From the NCBI GenBank assembly GCA_015680685.1, contig MNCI01011813.1, positions 72,149-136,148 of the forward strand: a stretch of 64,000 nucleotides of DNA. Reading direction: 5' to 3'. Numbering within the stretch: position 1 is the stretch's first letter; each line of letters starts with the position of its first letter. The notes under the pieces were generated by a model. It searched no databases, was not told the origin of the DNA, and saw only the letters and a program-made list of their open reading frames with translations. Of this stretch, positions 1-9,599 are shown one piece after another. This DNA comes from Gnetum montanum. Taxonomy: Eukaryota > Streptophyta > Gnetopsida > Gnetales > Gnetaceae. The position numbers and the translations under genes were made by a program.

Positions 1-24
1 CAATCTCTACTTTGGGACATCTAA

Positions 25-118
25 CTTTAGTTTGGCTTAGTTCCTTAAAGCTAGAAGCATTTTCTAAAAANGCTTTAGTTTGGCTTAGTTCCTTAAAGCT
101 AGAAGCATTTTCTAAAAA
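25..118. other. One-base assembly gap inside an exact 46-bp duplication
   Basis: A single N stands at 71. The 46 bases at 25-70 are repeated exactly at 73-118. An exact duplicate abutting an N is the usual trace of two contig ends that overlap but were not merged, so the second copy is probably an assembly artefact and not a biological tandem repeat. Confidence 0.8.
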
Positions 119-584
119 AATTGTATATGTTAAATAAAATCTTGGCATTTTCTTACAATATTAAACTATTGAATTTCAACATTTAACTTACCTCTAAAGT
201 TAAAGTCTCCTCCACAATGCTCTATTTTTTTTTATTTTTTATTTGGAGGGGTTTGACCCCTTATAAACACTTAATATAATATAGGATCATTACCCAAAGC
301 CATAATGCCCATCTCACTAAGTGGGGCCCCAAGAGGGTTGGTAGATTAGTAAAAGCCTAACCTCTTACATGAGAAATGAGCACTTTATTATCATTTTTGA
401 TGTTTTATTTTTTTTAGAAAAAATCGAGCAAATTTTTATTCCCAAAAAAGACTATACACCAGTATAGCGTAGGCCAGAGTTGATGAGCCCACACCAACAG
501 TGTGCCCAAACCCCAGGGCCTCCCGCAAGTCTTGACCGCCTCAGGGCATCCCCGTTAGTGGGTGATATGTCTGATCCCCAATCC
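119..584. other. AT-rich intergenic stretch, nothing recognised
   Basis: No coding signal, repeat family or RNA gene was recognised here. The left part is AT-rich with T-runs; base composition rises towards GC from about 450, where the next feature begins. Confidence 0.4.
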
Positions 585-1012
585 CTTAAACAGTAGTTCG
601 GACTAGGCCGAACATGTCCCGGGGGTGGACTAGGCCTTTTGGGGTGTTCATGGTTAGAGCCCCGACTCTCCTCGAGGGTTTGGAAGCCTTCTTGCCTGAG
701 CCAGTAGCCAAGCGACGACGATTTTCTTCGATTATCTGGGCAATACCTATCATGTGGTCTTTGATAACGTTCTCGATCCATTGCAGTGTCTGGTTGTATG
801 ATTGCGGGGCAGGGTTGGTGTCTCATAGAGCATTCCCTCAACAGCCTGCTGTGGCCCCCTGGCAACAGACGGTTGCCTCACCATGTGTTCTCTGGGGCCG
901 ACATCTTCAGTCGACGAATCCCTCTGCAGGGCCTAGGGTTTGTACATTGATCATTTCTGCTGTATTACAACATGTTTATGATCATTCAATAAAGCATTCC
1001 ATGGTCTTATAA
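585..1012 (-). pseudogene. GC-richer possible gag remnant
   Basis: This stretch is clearly more GC-rich than its neighbours. On the minus strand a frame open from about 815 down to a stop near 585 reads as a basic, coding-like peptide (containing WIENVIKDHMIGIAQIIEE and later GSGKKASKPSRR), the kind of helix followed by a basic tail seen in retroelement gag proteins. Upstream in the same frame are glutamine- and proline-rich residues broken by stops. No zinc knuckle or other diagnostic motif is visible, so the gag reading is an inference from composition. Plus- and minus-strand ORFs in other frames look like shadows. It does not continue into the Athila-like element that starts at 1587. Confidence 0.3.
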
Positions 1013-1067
1013 TATTTCTATTTGTTATGTTTAAATCATCGTTGTAGCAGAAGACAACTGGCGATCA

Positions 1068-1583
1068 CTAGCTTAGTTATATATATTTATAATATATATC
1101 TATAAATTGGCCGATAGAATCTTATACGATTACAAGTAAGAAGTTCTTAGAGTAAAAAATTTCACGACTTCTGGACGAAGAACAAGATTTAAAAACCCAA
1201 ATTTTCATGCATTCTGGACAAAGAACAAGAGTTCTGTACCTTATTTTTCCTAATGATGGGTTTTCTGAAAACAAAATTCCATGAATTAGTGTATCCTCTC
1301 ACCATTGGCCGAATTTATGCTCTCACTCTCAACAAATTTGGCCGAGGGTGAGAGCATACACTAATTCATGGAATTTTTTTTTTCAGAAAACCCATCCTTA
1401 GGAAAAATAAGGTACAGAACTCTTGTTCTTCGTCCAGAAGGCATGAAAATTTGGGTTTTTAAATCTTGTTCTTTATCCAGAAGTCGTGAAATTTTTTACT
1501 CTAAGAACTTCTTACTTGTAATCGTATAAGATTCTATCGGCCAATTTATAGATATATATTATAAATATATATAACTAAGCTAG
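1068..1583. repeat. 516-bp fold-back (long inverted repeat) element
   Basis: The arms 1068-1316 and 1334-1583 are near-perfect reverse complements around a loop of about 17 nt, giving a hairpin of roughly 250 bp with few mismatches. The outer ends read CTAGCTTAG and CTAAGCTAG. The flanks carry TCA on both sides (before 1068 and after 1583), a possible 3-bp target duplication. No coding capacity is seen. Each arm contains two copies of a TTCTGGACRAAGAACAAGA sub-repeat. It could be a MITE or foldback transposon, or an inverted-repeat siRNA locus. It sits exactly where homology to the Athila-like protease begins. Confidence 0.8.
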
Positions 1584-1586
1584 TCA

Positions 1587-2380
1587 CTGTCCCATTGGGA
1601 CTAGTGAAAGACATTGTTATCACTATTTGTGGGTGGTCGTACCCAGCTGACTTCCTAGTGATTCAGGTAAACAACAGTAAGGGGGACTTCCCAATCATAA
1701 TGGGAAGAGCATGGCTAAGTACCATTGATGCATGCCTAGGAATCCATGATCTTTCCCTAGAAATATCAAAGGAAAATACATTAAAAAAGATCAAGAAGAA
1801 GAAAGTTCCATGCATTGCGTATAGTGACATAGGATGTAATTGCATGCAGAGGTCATGGTTTATGTAAAGTTTAGCATTTCCTATATGCAATCAGTGTGCA
1901 CAAGTGATTAACATACAAAGATTCCTACATGCAATAGCCACACAACAGGAAGACACCCAATGGTTGACAATTGATCAAGAAAGTAGTTCACTCATATGCA
2001 TGGAACCAACTAAGGGTTTGACTTATGCTTACATCAATAGCATAGATGCATTAGAGAAAGTCCATTGCCAACTTTCAAGTCTTAACCTTGAAAATATCAA
2101 CTGGGGGAAGTTGGAAATCCCTGAGAAATTTAAGTAGGAGCCCCTTGAGCTGAAATCATTGCCCACCGGTATGGAATACACATTCCTTAAAAATGGAAAA
2201 TTGGATATTATCAATGCTAAGTTTGCTCCTCATCAAAAAGAAGAATTGTTGAAGGTAATAAATAAATGGTCAGAAGCCTTCACTTGGTCATATCTCAAAT
2301 TAACTAGAATATATCCTAGGATATGCCAACATAGAATTTGCACTGATCCCTCCATGAAGCCTTGAAGACAATCGCAGAGG
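1587..2380 (+). pseudogene. ATH1 retropepsin C-terminal part and protease-RT linker
   Basis: The open stretch from 1587 reads PLGLVKDIVITICGW followed by the retropepsin hallmark GDFPIIMGRAWL, which corresponds to the ILGRPWL strand of plant gypsy proteases. The catalytic aspartate segment would lie upstream and is absent. Downstream, 1904-2365 encodes the linker to RT, including the SEAFTWSYLKL segment (normally FAWSYEDM) and an ICQHRI element typical of the region just before RT. The same order and very similar residues occur in ATH4 at 56080-56840, which supports the assignment. Stops near 1867, 2137 and 2363 break the frame. It acted, when alive, in cleavage of the Gag-Pol polyprotein. 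Confidence 0.75.
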
Positions 2381-3240
2381 CAATTGAACCCTAAGCTAAA
2401 GAAAGTAGTTAAGGAAGAAATCGAATAGCTTCTCAAGGCTAGGTTCATATACCCCATTGTTGATAGCGAATGGGTTAGCCCCTTAGTTATTGTGCCTAAA
2501 AAAGGAGGCAAATGGAGGGTGTGCATAGATTTTAGGCTACTAAATATGGCAACATTCAAAGATCACTTTCCATTGCCATTTTTTGACCAAGTCTTAGACA
2601 CCATCACAGGGCATCACTATTACAATTTTTTAGATGGATATAATGGATATAACCAAATATAAATAGCCCCAGAAGAGAAAGCCAAGACTATGTTCACCAA
2701 TCCTTGGGAAATGTTTACATAAAAACAAATGTTGTTTGGCTTGTGCAATGCCCCGACAACATTTCAATGACTAGTTCTAAGCATATTCCAAAAACAGATA
2801 GGGAATGGCATGGAGGTCTTTATGGATGAATTCTCCACTTATGGAGTAAACTTTGATCAAGCCTTGGACCAATTGGAGAAAGTGTTAAAAGATGTGTAGA
2901 AACCAATTTGAGGTTAAACTAGTAGAAAAGCCATTTGATGGTCCAAGAAGGTGTAGTAATAGGGCAAAAAATCTTACACATAGGGATAGAGGTAGACTCT
3001 AAGAAAATCAAAATTATCCAAGGAATTACCTGTCAACTAGAAACTATCAAAGATATTTGGTCATTTCTTAGACATACTGGCTACTAGAAGAAATTTATTG
3101 AGAAATTTTCAAAGGTTTCCAAACCATTAGTGAAATGAACGAAAAAGGACATACCTTTTGAGTGAACCAAGGAATGCAAATTACCTTTCCAAACTTTGAA
3201 ACAGAAGCTAGTAGAAACACCCATTCTACAAGCTCCTGAT
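2381..3240 (+). pseudogene. ATH1 reverse transcriptase
   Basis: RT motifs appear in order: YPIVDSEWVSPLVIVPKK, the KWRVCIDFRLLN block with the first catalytic aspartate, FPLPFFDQVLD, the LDGYNGYNQI block, FGLCNAPTTFQ, and the catalytic box as FMDEFSTYG at about 2819-2845. The family norm is FMDDFS, so the second aspartate has become glutamate. The downstream thumb is frameshifted, most clearly near 2897, but the connection region up to about 3240 is recognisable against ATH4. Several stops interrupt the frame: TGA in place of an arginine codon near 2363, TAG near 2426 where ATH4 has CAA, and TAA near 2660. The protein would have copied element RNA into DNA in cytoplasmic particles; this copy is inactive. 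Confidence 0.85.
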
Positions 3241-3620
3241 TTGTCCAAACCATTCCATATCATGATTGACACATCCAAATATGCTTTAGGAGTTGTACTT
3301 ACATAGTTAGATGACTAGAAATGTCCTTATTACATCCACTATGCAAGTAGAAGTATCACTGGTGCACAGCTTAACTACACTATCACAAAGAAAGAATTAA
3401 TGATTGTAGTGTTTGCACTAGAAAAGTTTAGACACTATGTATTGGGATATAAAGTATATATACATATAGATCATAGTGCAATCTAGTTCCTCATGAATAA
3501 GCAAATGGTAAGCCCTTGTATCATACGATGGCTTGTAATCATACAAGAGTTCGATTTATTGATGATCGATTGCAAGGGCACCAAGAATGTAGTTGCTAAT
3601 TATTTATCTTAGTTGCGATG
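3241..3620 (+). pseudogene. ATH1 RNase H
   Basis: The frame reads KPFHIMIDTSKYALGVVLT, then a typical LNYTITKKELMIVVFALEKF segment and IHIDHSAI, matching the RNase H domain that follows RT in gypsy elements (TEKELLAVVFALEKF and TDHAAL in the family). Only one RNase H is present, unlike the Ogre-like elements further along. TAG codons replace several Q or W codons. The IIRWLVIIQEFDL segment that closes the domain is conserved in ATH4 near 58010-58040. Its function would be removal of the RNA strand during reverse transcription. Confidence 0.8.
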
Positions 3621-5066
3621 GAATAACAAAGAGGATAAGTATCCAATTTCTGATCATTTCCCTGATGAATTCCTCTTTTCTGGTGTAGTGAATATTCAAT
3701 CACCCATGGAGACAAATTGGTACAGTAGCATTCTTACCTATCTCCTCACCCAACAAACACCACAAGAGTTAAACCTTAAGAAGAAACAACAGTTTCTTCA
3801 CCAAGCCAAGTACTTTATGGAGATCAATGGGAAACTTTACAAAGTGTGTTCCAATGTCTTGGTTTGATGGTGTGTTCCCAATATAGATCAACTACGAGTT
3901 CTCCAAGATGCTCATGAGGGTCCTTATGGGGGTCATTACATTGGGAGATGAACGGCCATCAAGATCCTGCTTGTAGGATATTATTGGGCTACATTATTTT
4001 AGGATGCGCATCGTTTCATCCAATCTTGTGAGTGCTATCAATGTGATGGGGGAATGACTACTAGAATGGAGGGTCCACAATAATGGATTCAACCATTAGA
4101 ACCATTCAACATTTGTGGAATTTATTTTATGGGACCGATTACACCAATGTCCAATGGAAAAGCTTATATTATTGTTGCCATTGATTACCTAACAAAATGG
4201 GCTAAAGCAGCTACTGTTAAAGATTCTACATCATCTACAACTACACGATTTGTTCAACAACAAATCATAAACAGGTTTTGTATGCCACATGCACTTATTT
4301 TAGACAATGGTACACACTTCACAGGTGCAACTTTGTAGAAATTAATGCAATGTTTAGGGGTTTAGCATAAATTGACTACACCATACAACCCCCAAGCAAA
4401 CGGTCAAGAAAAAGTCACCAACAGGAAGATTATGAAGATATTGACAAGAACCATTAGAAAGTTTAGGTGAGACTAGAGCACTAAACGAAATTATGCTCTT
4501 TGGGCATACCACTCCACATGGAAACTCCCTACAGGATACTCTCCCTATGAGTTAGTGTATAGTAAATTACCAAAACTTCCCATTCAAACTGAGTTTTGTA
4601 TACTATTCATGACATGTGACCTCAACCTTGATCTTGATCTAGCATAGAAACAAAAATTAGTAATCCTTAACTTTCTAGATGAAAATAGATTAGCTGCCCT
4701 ATCATCTAACGAATTGCACAAGGCCTTCAATAAACAACGTCGTGACCTAAGAATTATGAAAGTTAAATATCAGCCAAGAGATAAGGTTCTCTACTAGAAT
4801 CCCACACATGTGCCACAATGTACTAAATTTCAAACACTATGGGAAGGACCTTATATTATTTAAGAAAATTTTCCTTTGGTAGCCATGAAAATATACAAAC
4901 CTAAGAGCTTGGATAAGAAAATTTTGATCAACGTGCAAAAATCCAAACCGTTCCAAGAGCTTAGGACAGCTAGTACACATGCTACCTCTCTTGATGGACA
5001 ACCTTGCTCACTATTTCAGATCTCCTCCTTCCAACTTAGTCATGGGGAAGATGGCTACCTATGCTA
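3621..5066 (+). pseudogene. ATH1 integrase
   Basis: The N-terminal zinc-binding part is visible as HEGPYGGHY followed by a C-x-C-x2-C cluster (SCECYQC) near 3913-4045. The catalytic core follows, with aspartate in VAIDYLTKW (about 4172), aspartate in LDNGTHF (about 4305) and glutamate in NGQEKVTN (about 4402), so the DDE triad residues are still present. The GPITPMSNGKAYIIVA strand and HSTWKLPTGYSPYELVY are conserved with ATH2 and ATH4. The C-terminal domain runs to a stop near 5066 after the words LSHGEDGYLC. Internal TAG and TAA stops make it a pseudogene. It would have inserted the DNA copy into the host chromosome. Confidence 0.85.
5036..5056 (+). promoter_or_regulatory. Candidate internal polypurine tract of ATH1
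   Basis: The bases ACTTAGTCATGGGGAAGATG overlap the integrase C-terminus and closely resemble the real 3' polypurine tract of the same element at 6949-6962 (TTTAGTCATGGGGGTA). Equivalent copies follow integrase in ATH2 and ATH4. A central plus-strand primer is one explanation; a coding constraint is another. Confidence 0.4.
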
Positions 5067-5069
5067 ACC

Positions 5070-6573
5070 ATTCTAGGCCCTCATCTCTTTTTGAAATTTT
5101 CTTTTACATATTTTTGTTTTACAAATTTTTCCAACTTTTCTTATTTTTGTTTTACATCATCGTTCATATTTTTACTATTTCTTTGTTTGTTTTATTTACT
5201 TTTATCATCATCCAATAAGTGCTCATGATGGTGGATTGAAGTATATCATATTAATTGCTAATGTTTGTTTTTTACCTTTGAATTATGAAGCTAATATTAA
5301 TGTATGGTTCTTTTTGTAAAATAGGCAATGAGTCCACAGCGTCCACTCATCCATACAACTTTATGGTCTTCTTTGGCTTGGAACTATATAGTCCCTATTT
5401 TTTTAAGTAAAATTTTAATGAATTGGTGGTTGGGTACTTTTTGAACCAAGGAAAGGTTCAAAGAATAAAAAGGGTGTGAATTTAAGAGGATTCGATGCAT
5501 TTGTGCTAGACATTCTCTTGGGTGCTTGGATGCTTTTTCTTGGGTTTTTCGCCATTCTAACATTGTTCAAAAATCAAGAAGTTGAGTAAATAAAAATAAT
5601 TCTTTGCATGGTGTGGTTGTGAAGAGAAACAAAAGGTGTGAGAATTCAAAGCACACCCCTTAGACATAATAAAGAAATATGGGCTAGAAGCACTAGTTAT
5701 GGAACTGGAAAGACATGTTGCCCATGCCTGAAGGTTCCCTTTAACTAAGGCCCTTTCTCGCTTCCTCTTTCTCCATCTCACTCTCCTTGGGATGGTGGTC
5801 ACTCTTTGTGAAGGCATTCTTGTTGCTTCAAGAGGATGGATTAGCCTGGTGTATTGATGCGAGGTCACTAAATGTGGTTAGTTTGAGTCTAGATTTTGGA
5901 TGAAGTTCTACTTAGTCATCTTAAACATTAAATACACAAGGGGCTTTACACAATCTTGCTCTTGGGATTCTATTTCATTCTCTCCTCTCCATATTTCTTC
6001 CCATTTTCCACCTCATTGTTGATTTTATCATTAGTCCATTCTCAGTTGATGCATTGTTTTTCTTTGATGAATTCTTGTGGGCAAGTTTTTAACTCTTACT
6101 TCTAAATGACATTCCTAGGGCCTACAGACTCTTTGGTTTGTAGGTTTGTTAGGGCATAAAAGGCATGAGCCTACTTTGGGGAGGACCCACTAGCATTCCT
6201 TTTTGGTGCAATTGTTAAGTTATTTTCCTTAAACATTTGCTATAATCAATCATCTCTTATTTCATCCCCATCCATGACATCTATTTTATTGGTGTTATTG
6301 TTGTTATTTTTTTCCATATTTCTTGTTCCTCATATTTTTCCATGTTATAGCTATTGGAGATTCACTCTTAGTCTTGGGGGCCCTAGCACAAATTTTTCAA
6401 TTTTCTCCACTATTCACCTAACCCCTACACCTTGGGTAGTCACCTATAATAAATCTCCAAACTAGTTTATGCCATAACCACAACTCATCCAACGCTCTTC
6501 ATATCGAGGCAAGGTATCAACTGCATTGTGGTTTATCTATCCTTGATCATTTGTGACTATGTTGTGTGTGTAG
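5070..6573 (+). other. ATH1 non-coding region downstream of integrase
   Basis: A T-rich tract (5085-5215) is followed by non-coding DNA that aligns piecewise with the corresponding regions of ATH2, ATH3, ATH4 and ATH6. The ORF at 5557-5868 on the minus strand has no parallel in the other copies and is treated as chance. A TATA-like CCTATAATAAAT lies near 6438. The matching place in ATH3 and ATH4 holds the internal promoter; here it is degraded or deleted. Confidence 0.6.
5605..5760 (+). other. Conserved non-coding block, ATH1 copy
   Basis: This segment contains ATTCAAAGCACACCCCTTA, then CACTAGTTATGGAACTGGAA, then AGACATG, CCCATGCCTGAAGG and TTAACTAAGG. The same words in the same order occur in ATH2 (minus), ATH4 and ATH6, and partly in ATH3. 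No common reading frame explains it. A packaging, RNA-export or splicing role is possible but untested. Confidence 0.6.
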
Positions 6574-6690
6574 ATGGCGATAATACAAGCAATGGACTGG
6601 GCTTGAAGAAAGCACTCAGGATGGACTGGAACTGGAGCATTTACGAAAGGAGCAAGTCTGGTGGTGTGGCTATGGATAAACAATGGAAGG
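6574..6690 (+). pseudogene. ATH1 stub of the second (accessory) ORF
   Basis: An ATG at 6574 directly follows TGTGTGTAG, matching the AG-then-ATG splice-acceptor and start arrangement of the accessory ORF in ATH2, ATH4 and ATH6. Only a few dozen codons with stops follow before the sequence reaches the 3' end of the element, so most of the ORF appears deleted. The assignment rests on position and on the acceptor-start layout. Confidence 0.4.
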
Positions 6691-6948
6691 TGAAATCTTA
6701 GCATTTGTGGAAACACGCTTCATTTTCTTTATCTCTCTTTGTCTACAAGCTACCAAATAAAGTCTTAGATGTCATTTATGTATGAGTGTTCACCACAATG
6801 GTCATGAACACTAATGTTGTAATATGCTTATTAATCCGTTCACTGGGCACATTGAGTCTATCATCCCATTCGACCATTAGTTGTTAATCAGTTAATAATC
6901 CCATACCTTCCTAATATTTTGTAAGGAACTTGAGGACAAGTTTTCATT

Positions 6949-6962
6949 TAGTCATGGGGGTA
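6949..6962 (+). promoter_or_regulatory. ATH1 3' polypurine tract
   Basis: The bases AGTCATGGGGGTA lie immediately before the LTR start TGATGAGA. The same layout precedes the ATH3 3' LTR (TTGTGGGGGTA) and the LTR at 43066 (CAATCATGGGGATA). This is the expected primer site for plus-strand DNA synthesis. Confidence 0.75.
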
Positions 6963-7917
6963 TGATGAGAGCAGTTACTCTAGCATTTATTCTAATTATT
7001 AGAGTAGTTTCTCTAGTGGTTTATTCTAATTATTAGAGTAGTTACTCTAGCAGTTTATTCTAATTATTAGAGAGGTTACTCTAACAGTTGCTTTAGAAGT
7101 TATTCTAATTATTAGAGTGATTATTCTAATTATTAGTGTAGTTGCTCCCAAGCCTATAAATATAGTGCCCAGGCACACAATTAGAAGAAAGTCTTTTAGG
7201 AGTCAAGTAGCAAAACTCTTGTAGTCTGTTTGAAAGCTAGAGTATTTTCCAAGTGCCCGCAGTAAGAGGTTGAAGTGTGGACAGATCTTTATTTGAGCAT
7301 TATGTACCTAAGCATACCTTGTGTACAACAATAAAGATGAGCTCTTTGATTCATCCTTGCAGCACTTGAGATTTTTTTCTTATACATTTCTTTTATTTTA
7401 TTTTCTTATGCATTTATTTTATTTTATTTTATGCACTTTACATTTTTGTTATTAGTGTAGGAATTCATTTTGATCAATTAAGAAAATCGTTAAAATACAC
7501 TCAATACGATCACTTCGAGCATGCACGTAACACTTGGTAACCCAGTAATGATTAGCGTTTGGTAATCCCAATAGTGTTGCACTGGTTCAAGATCTGTACG
7601 GAAAGTAAGAATAGATACTGGTGTTAGGATTAGTTAAAGCCTAGTTAATTAGTAGTTAAGTTAAATTAGTCACTTAGTTATCTCTCTCTTTCCCTATTAG
7701 CATAGGACATAAAAACATAAAAGATATAAAAATCATATGCCTCAAGCTTACTTAACCATACAATCGTGACATACAAGTAAGTTTGGGAAGACAACGATCA
7801 ACCAACACGTGCTTGTTCCACAAGGGCGCATAAACACTTAGTCCTTGGAATTCAACCAGATCGTGCATGAAACATTTGTATGTATGGTTGAGCATAGGGG
7901 TACCTTGCGACTCATCA
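6963..7917 (+). repeat. ATH1 3' LTR (955 bp)
   Basis: It begins TGATGAGA after the purine tract and ends GACTCATCA, the same terminal words as the ATH3 LTRs. A TATA box (TATAAATA, 7155-7162) and a polyadenylation signal (AATAAA, 7330-7335) are visible. The order U3, TATA, AATAAA, U5 matches the other Athila-like LTRs here. The base after the LTR enters a copia gag frame, so the element probably integrated there; the matching left target copy is not in the window. Confidence 0.85.
6970..7140 (+). repeat. U3 array of inverted short motifs in the ATH1 LTR
   Basis: About four to five tandem copies of a roughly 45-bp unit, containing TTCTAATTATTAGAGTA and GTTACTCTAG, lie directly upstream of the TATA box. 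Both cores are near-palindromic (CTAATTATTAG and AGAGTAGTTACTCT). A cluster of protein-binding sites is plausible. Confidence 0.7.
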
Positions 7918-9170
7918 ACATTCAATCAGCTAAAGAAATGTAGAAGCATCTTCAAGAAATTTATGAAGAAGATAAAAAAGTTAAAAATTCTAAGATGCTA
8001 ACTTTAAGAGCTTAGTTCAATGCTTTGTAGATTGAAAAGAATAAGAGCATAAGTGGTTTATTTAGTCAAGTGAGTGAAGTTCTTAGTGAGATAAACATGA
8101 TAGATAAAGCTCAATAGGTAGTAATTTGTGAAAAAAATCGTTCTATCTTGCTAAGTAGATTTGAATCAAATGTTTTACCCATTGAAAAGGTAAAAGATGT
8201 TTTCAAATTAATAGTAGTAGAGCTTCATAGTATTCTTTTAGCTTTTGAAATAAGAAAGGATGGAGCAAGTGCTTTTGTTAATAAGGAGAATATTGCTTTC
8301 AAGGCTAAAGTAGTAAAGGATGTTGATAAAAATGAACTATCAACATTATACTTGGATTTAAATGATAAAAATATCAGTCTATCTCAAAAGGTTAGGATGA
8401 TAGAAAGGAAGAAGGCTATTTGGATGTTAACAAAATATTTCTCTTGCAATTATTATGTTGAAATAGGTTACATGATTGTAGATTACCTAAAGAGAAAACA
8501 AGATGAATAAAATCAAGAGAATCAAAAGATGAAGTTTAGATCAAAAAGTACTTGGAAAAAATTTAAAAAAATTTAAAAACTCAATTAGTTGAAATACAAA
8601 GTTATTGAAATATTTAGAGAGTAGCATAGAGACTAACTAGTGAAGAAATTTCTTTTGTTCATTTTGATCAAGTTGATATTATAATTAGTTATTCTCATAT
8701 TGTTAATACAAATTTATTTTACTTTTCAACTATAATCCAAGATTATGAATCTTATGTTAATTTTTAATGCTTTATGTATACTAATCCAAGTGCATAAGAA
8801 GCCCCTAGCACTTATGAAATTACAAGTTCAAGTGAAGATGAAATTGGACAAATCTCAACAAACACAACTAAGAATAAGTATGAAGAAGTTGATAACATTA
8901 ATATTAAAAGGTTGATTAAAGAATTGGAAATGGTGTTCAAAGTTAATGAAAAATTAAAAAATGTAATAGAGAAAAATAAGTAAGAAGATAAGAGTTATAA
9001 GAAAAAGATTGAATTAGTTAAATAAGAGAATTTTAAGAATAATGAGAAAATCTAGTTATTGAAGAAAGACATGAAAGGTAAGAATGCTTAATTTGTATCT
9101 TATTTATTTAGTAAGTTTATGTGTAGCTTAGAACAACTCAACAACATCATTAGTAATGGATGAATGAGTG
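7918..9170 (+). pseudogene. COP1: Ty1/copia gag remnant
   Basis: Reading through stops from about 7930 gives HLQEIYEEDKKVKNSKMLTL, then SISGLFSQVSEVLSEINMI, then LLSRFESNVLPIEKVKDVFK and ELHSILLAFEIRK. These match, in order, the copia-type gag domain (UBN2/DUF4219 type) with its typical 'LQE-Y-K-LR-F' and 'L-Y--R' elements. The best open part is 8148-8510. After 8510 a lysine-rich, coiled-coil-like tail continues with stops to a QLNNIISNG segment near 9160, as often at the end of copia gag. No copia protease, integrase or RT follows. The 5' half lies on the other side of the ATH1 insertion and is not in this window. Confidence 0.7.
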
Positions 9171-9214
9171 ATTATGGTGTAGGGAAACCTATTCTAACTT
9201 CCTTGTTCTTCGCT

Positions 9215-9500
9215 TTTTGTATTTTTTGTAGGTTTTAGACATTGGAGAGATGTCTTGGAAGGCTAAAAGAGGTCTTGGCTGAGGCCTAGGAGTGACAGGA
9301 GGCATCTAAACATCATAGGAGACATCTCACTATTTAGACTAATGTCTTAACTAAGAATGATGTCTTGGGTAAGATGTATTCTCAAAACCTAATACATCTC
9401 AAGGAAGATGTGTCACTTGAGAATGAGACATCTTAGGTAGGATTTCTTATCAAAAGTGGAGATGTCTAACCTCCAAAAGAGATGTCTCATAGAAATAGCA
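9215..9500. repeat. Cluster of AGACATCT / AGATGTCT motifs
   Basis: At least nine occurrences of AGACATC(T) or its reverse complement, plus looser variants, lie in about 290 bp, in both orientations and irregularly spaced. The style resembles the inverted-motif U3 regions of other LTRs in the window, so this may be a U3 fragment. No LTR ends could be fixed. There is no coding signal. Confidence 0.5.
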
Positions 9501-9599
9501 GACATCTTACTAAAGAGATTGTTGACACAAAGATAATCATCCCTTTTTCATTCTTAGCCTATTTAAGTTTATTTTGAAGCTATATGAAAGTTTCATCCC

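Larger units (their letters stand above)
1587..7917 (+). mobile_element. ATH1: 5'-truncated Athila-like Ty3/gypsy LTR retrotransposon
   Basis: The element reads, in plus orientation, protease, RT, RNase H, integrase, a long non-coding 3' region, a polypurine tract and a 3' LTR (6963-7917). The 5' LTR, primer site, gag and the start of protease are missing; the fold-back element abuts the truncation. Coding parts align by eye with ATH4 in this window. The single RNase H, the FMDEFS version of the RT box and the tRNA-Asp-type primer sites of its relatives point to the Athila branch of plant non-chromoviral gypsy elements. In-frame stops show that it is dead. Confidence 0.85.

Noticed and set aside
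5557-5868. 103-residue minus-strand ORF
   Set aside because: It overlies the conserved non-coding block, and the corresponding frame is not open in ATH2, ATH4 or ATH6.
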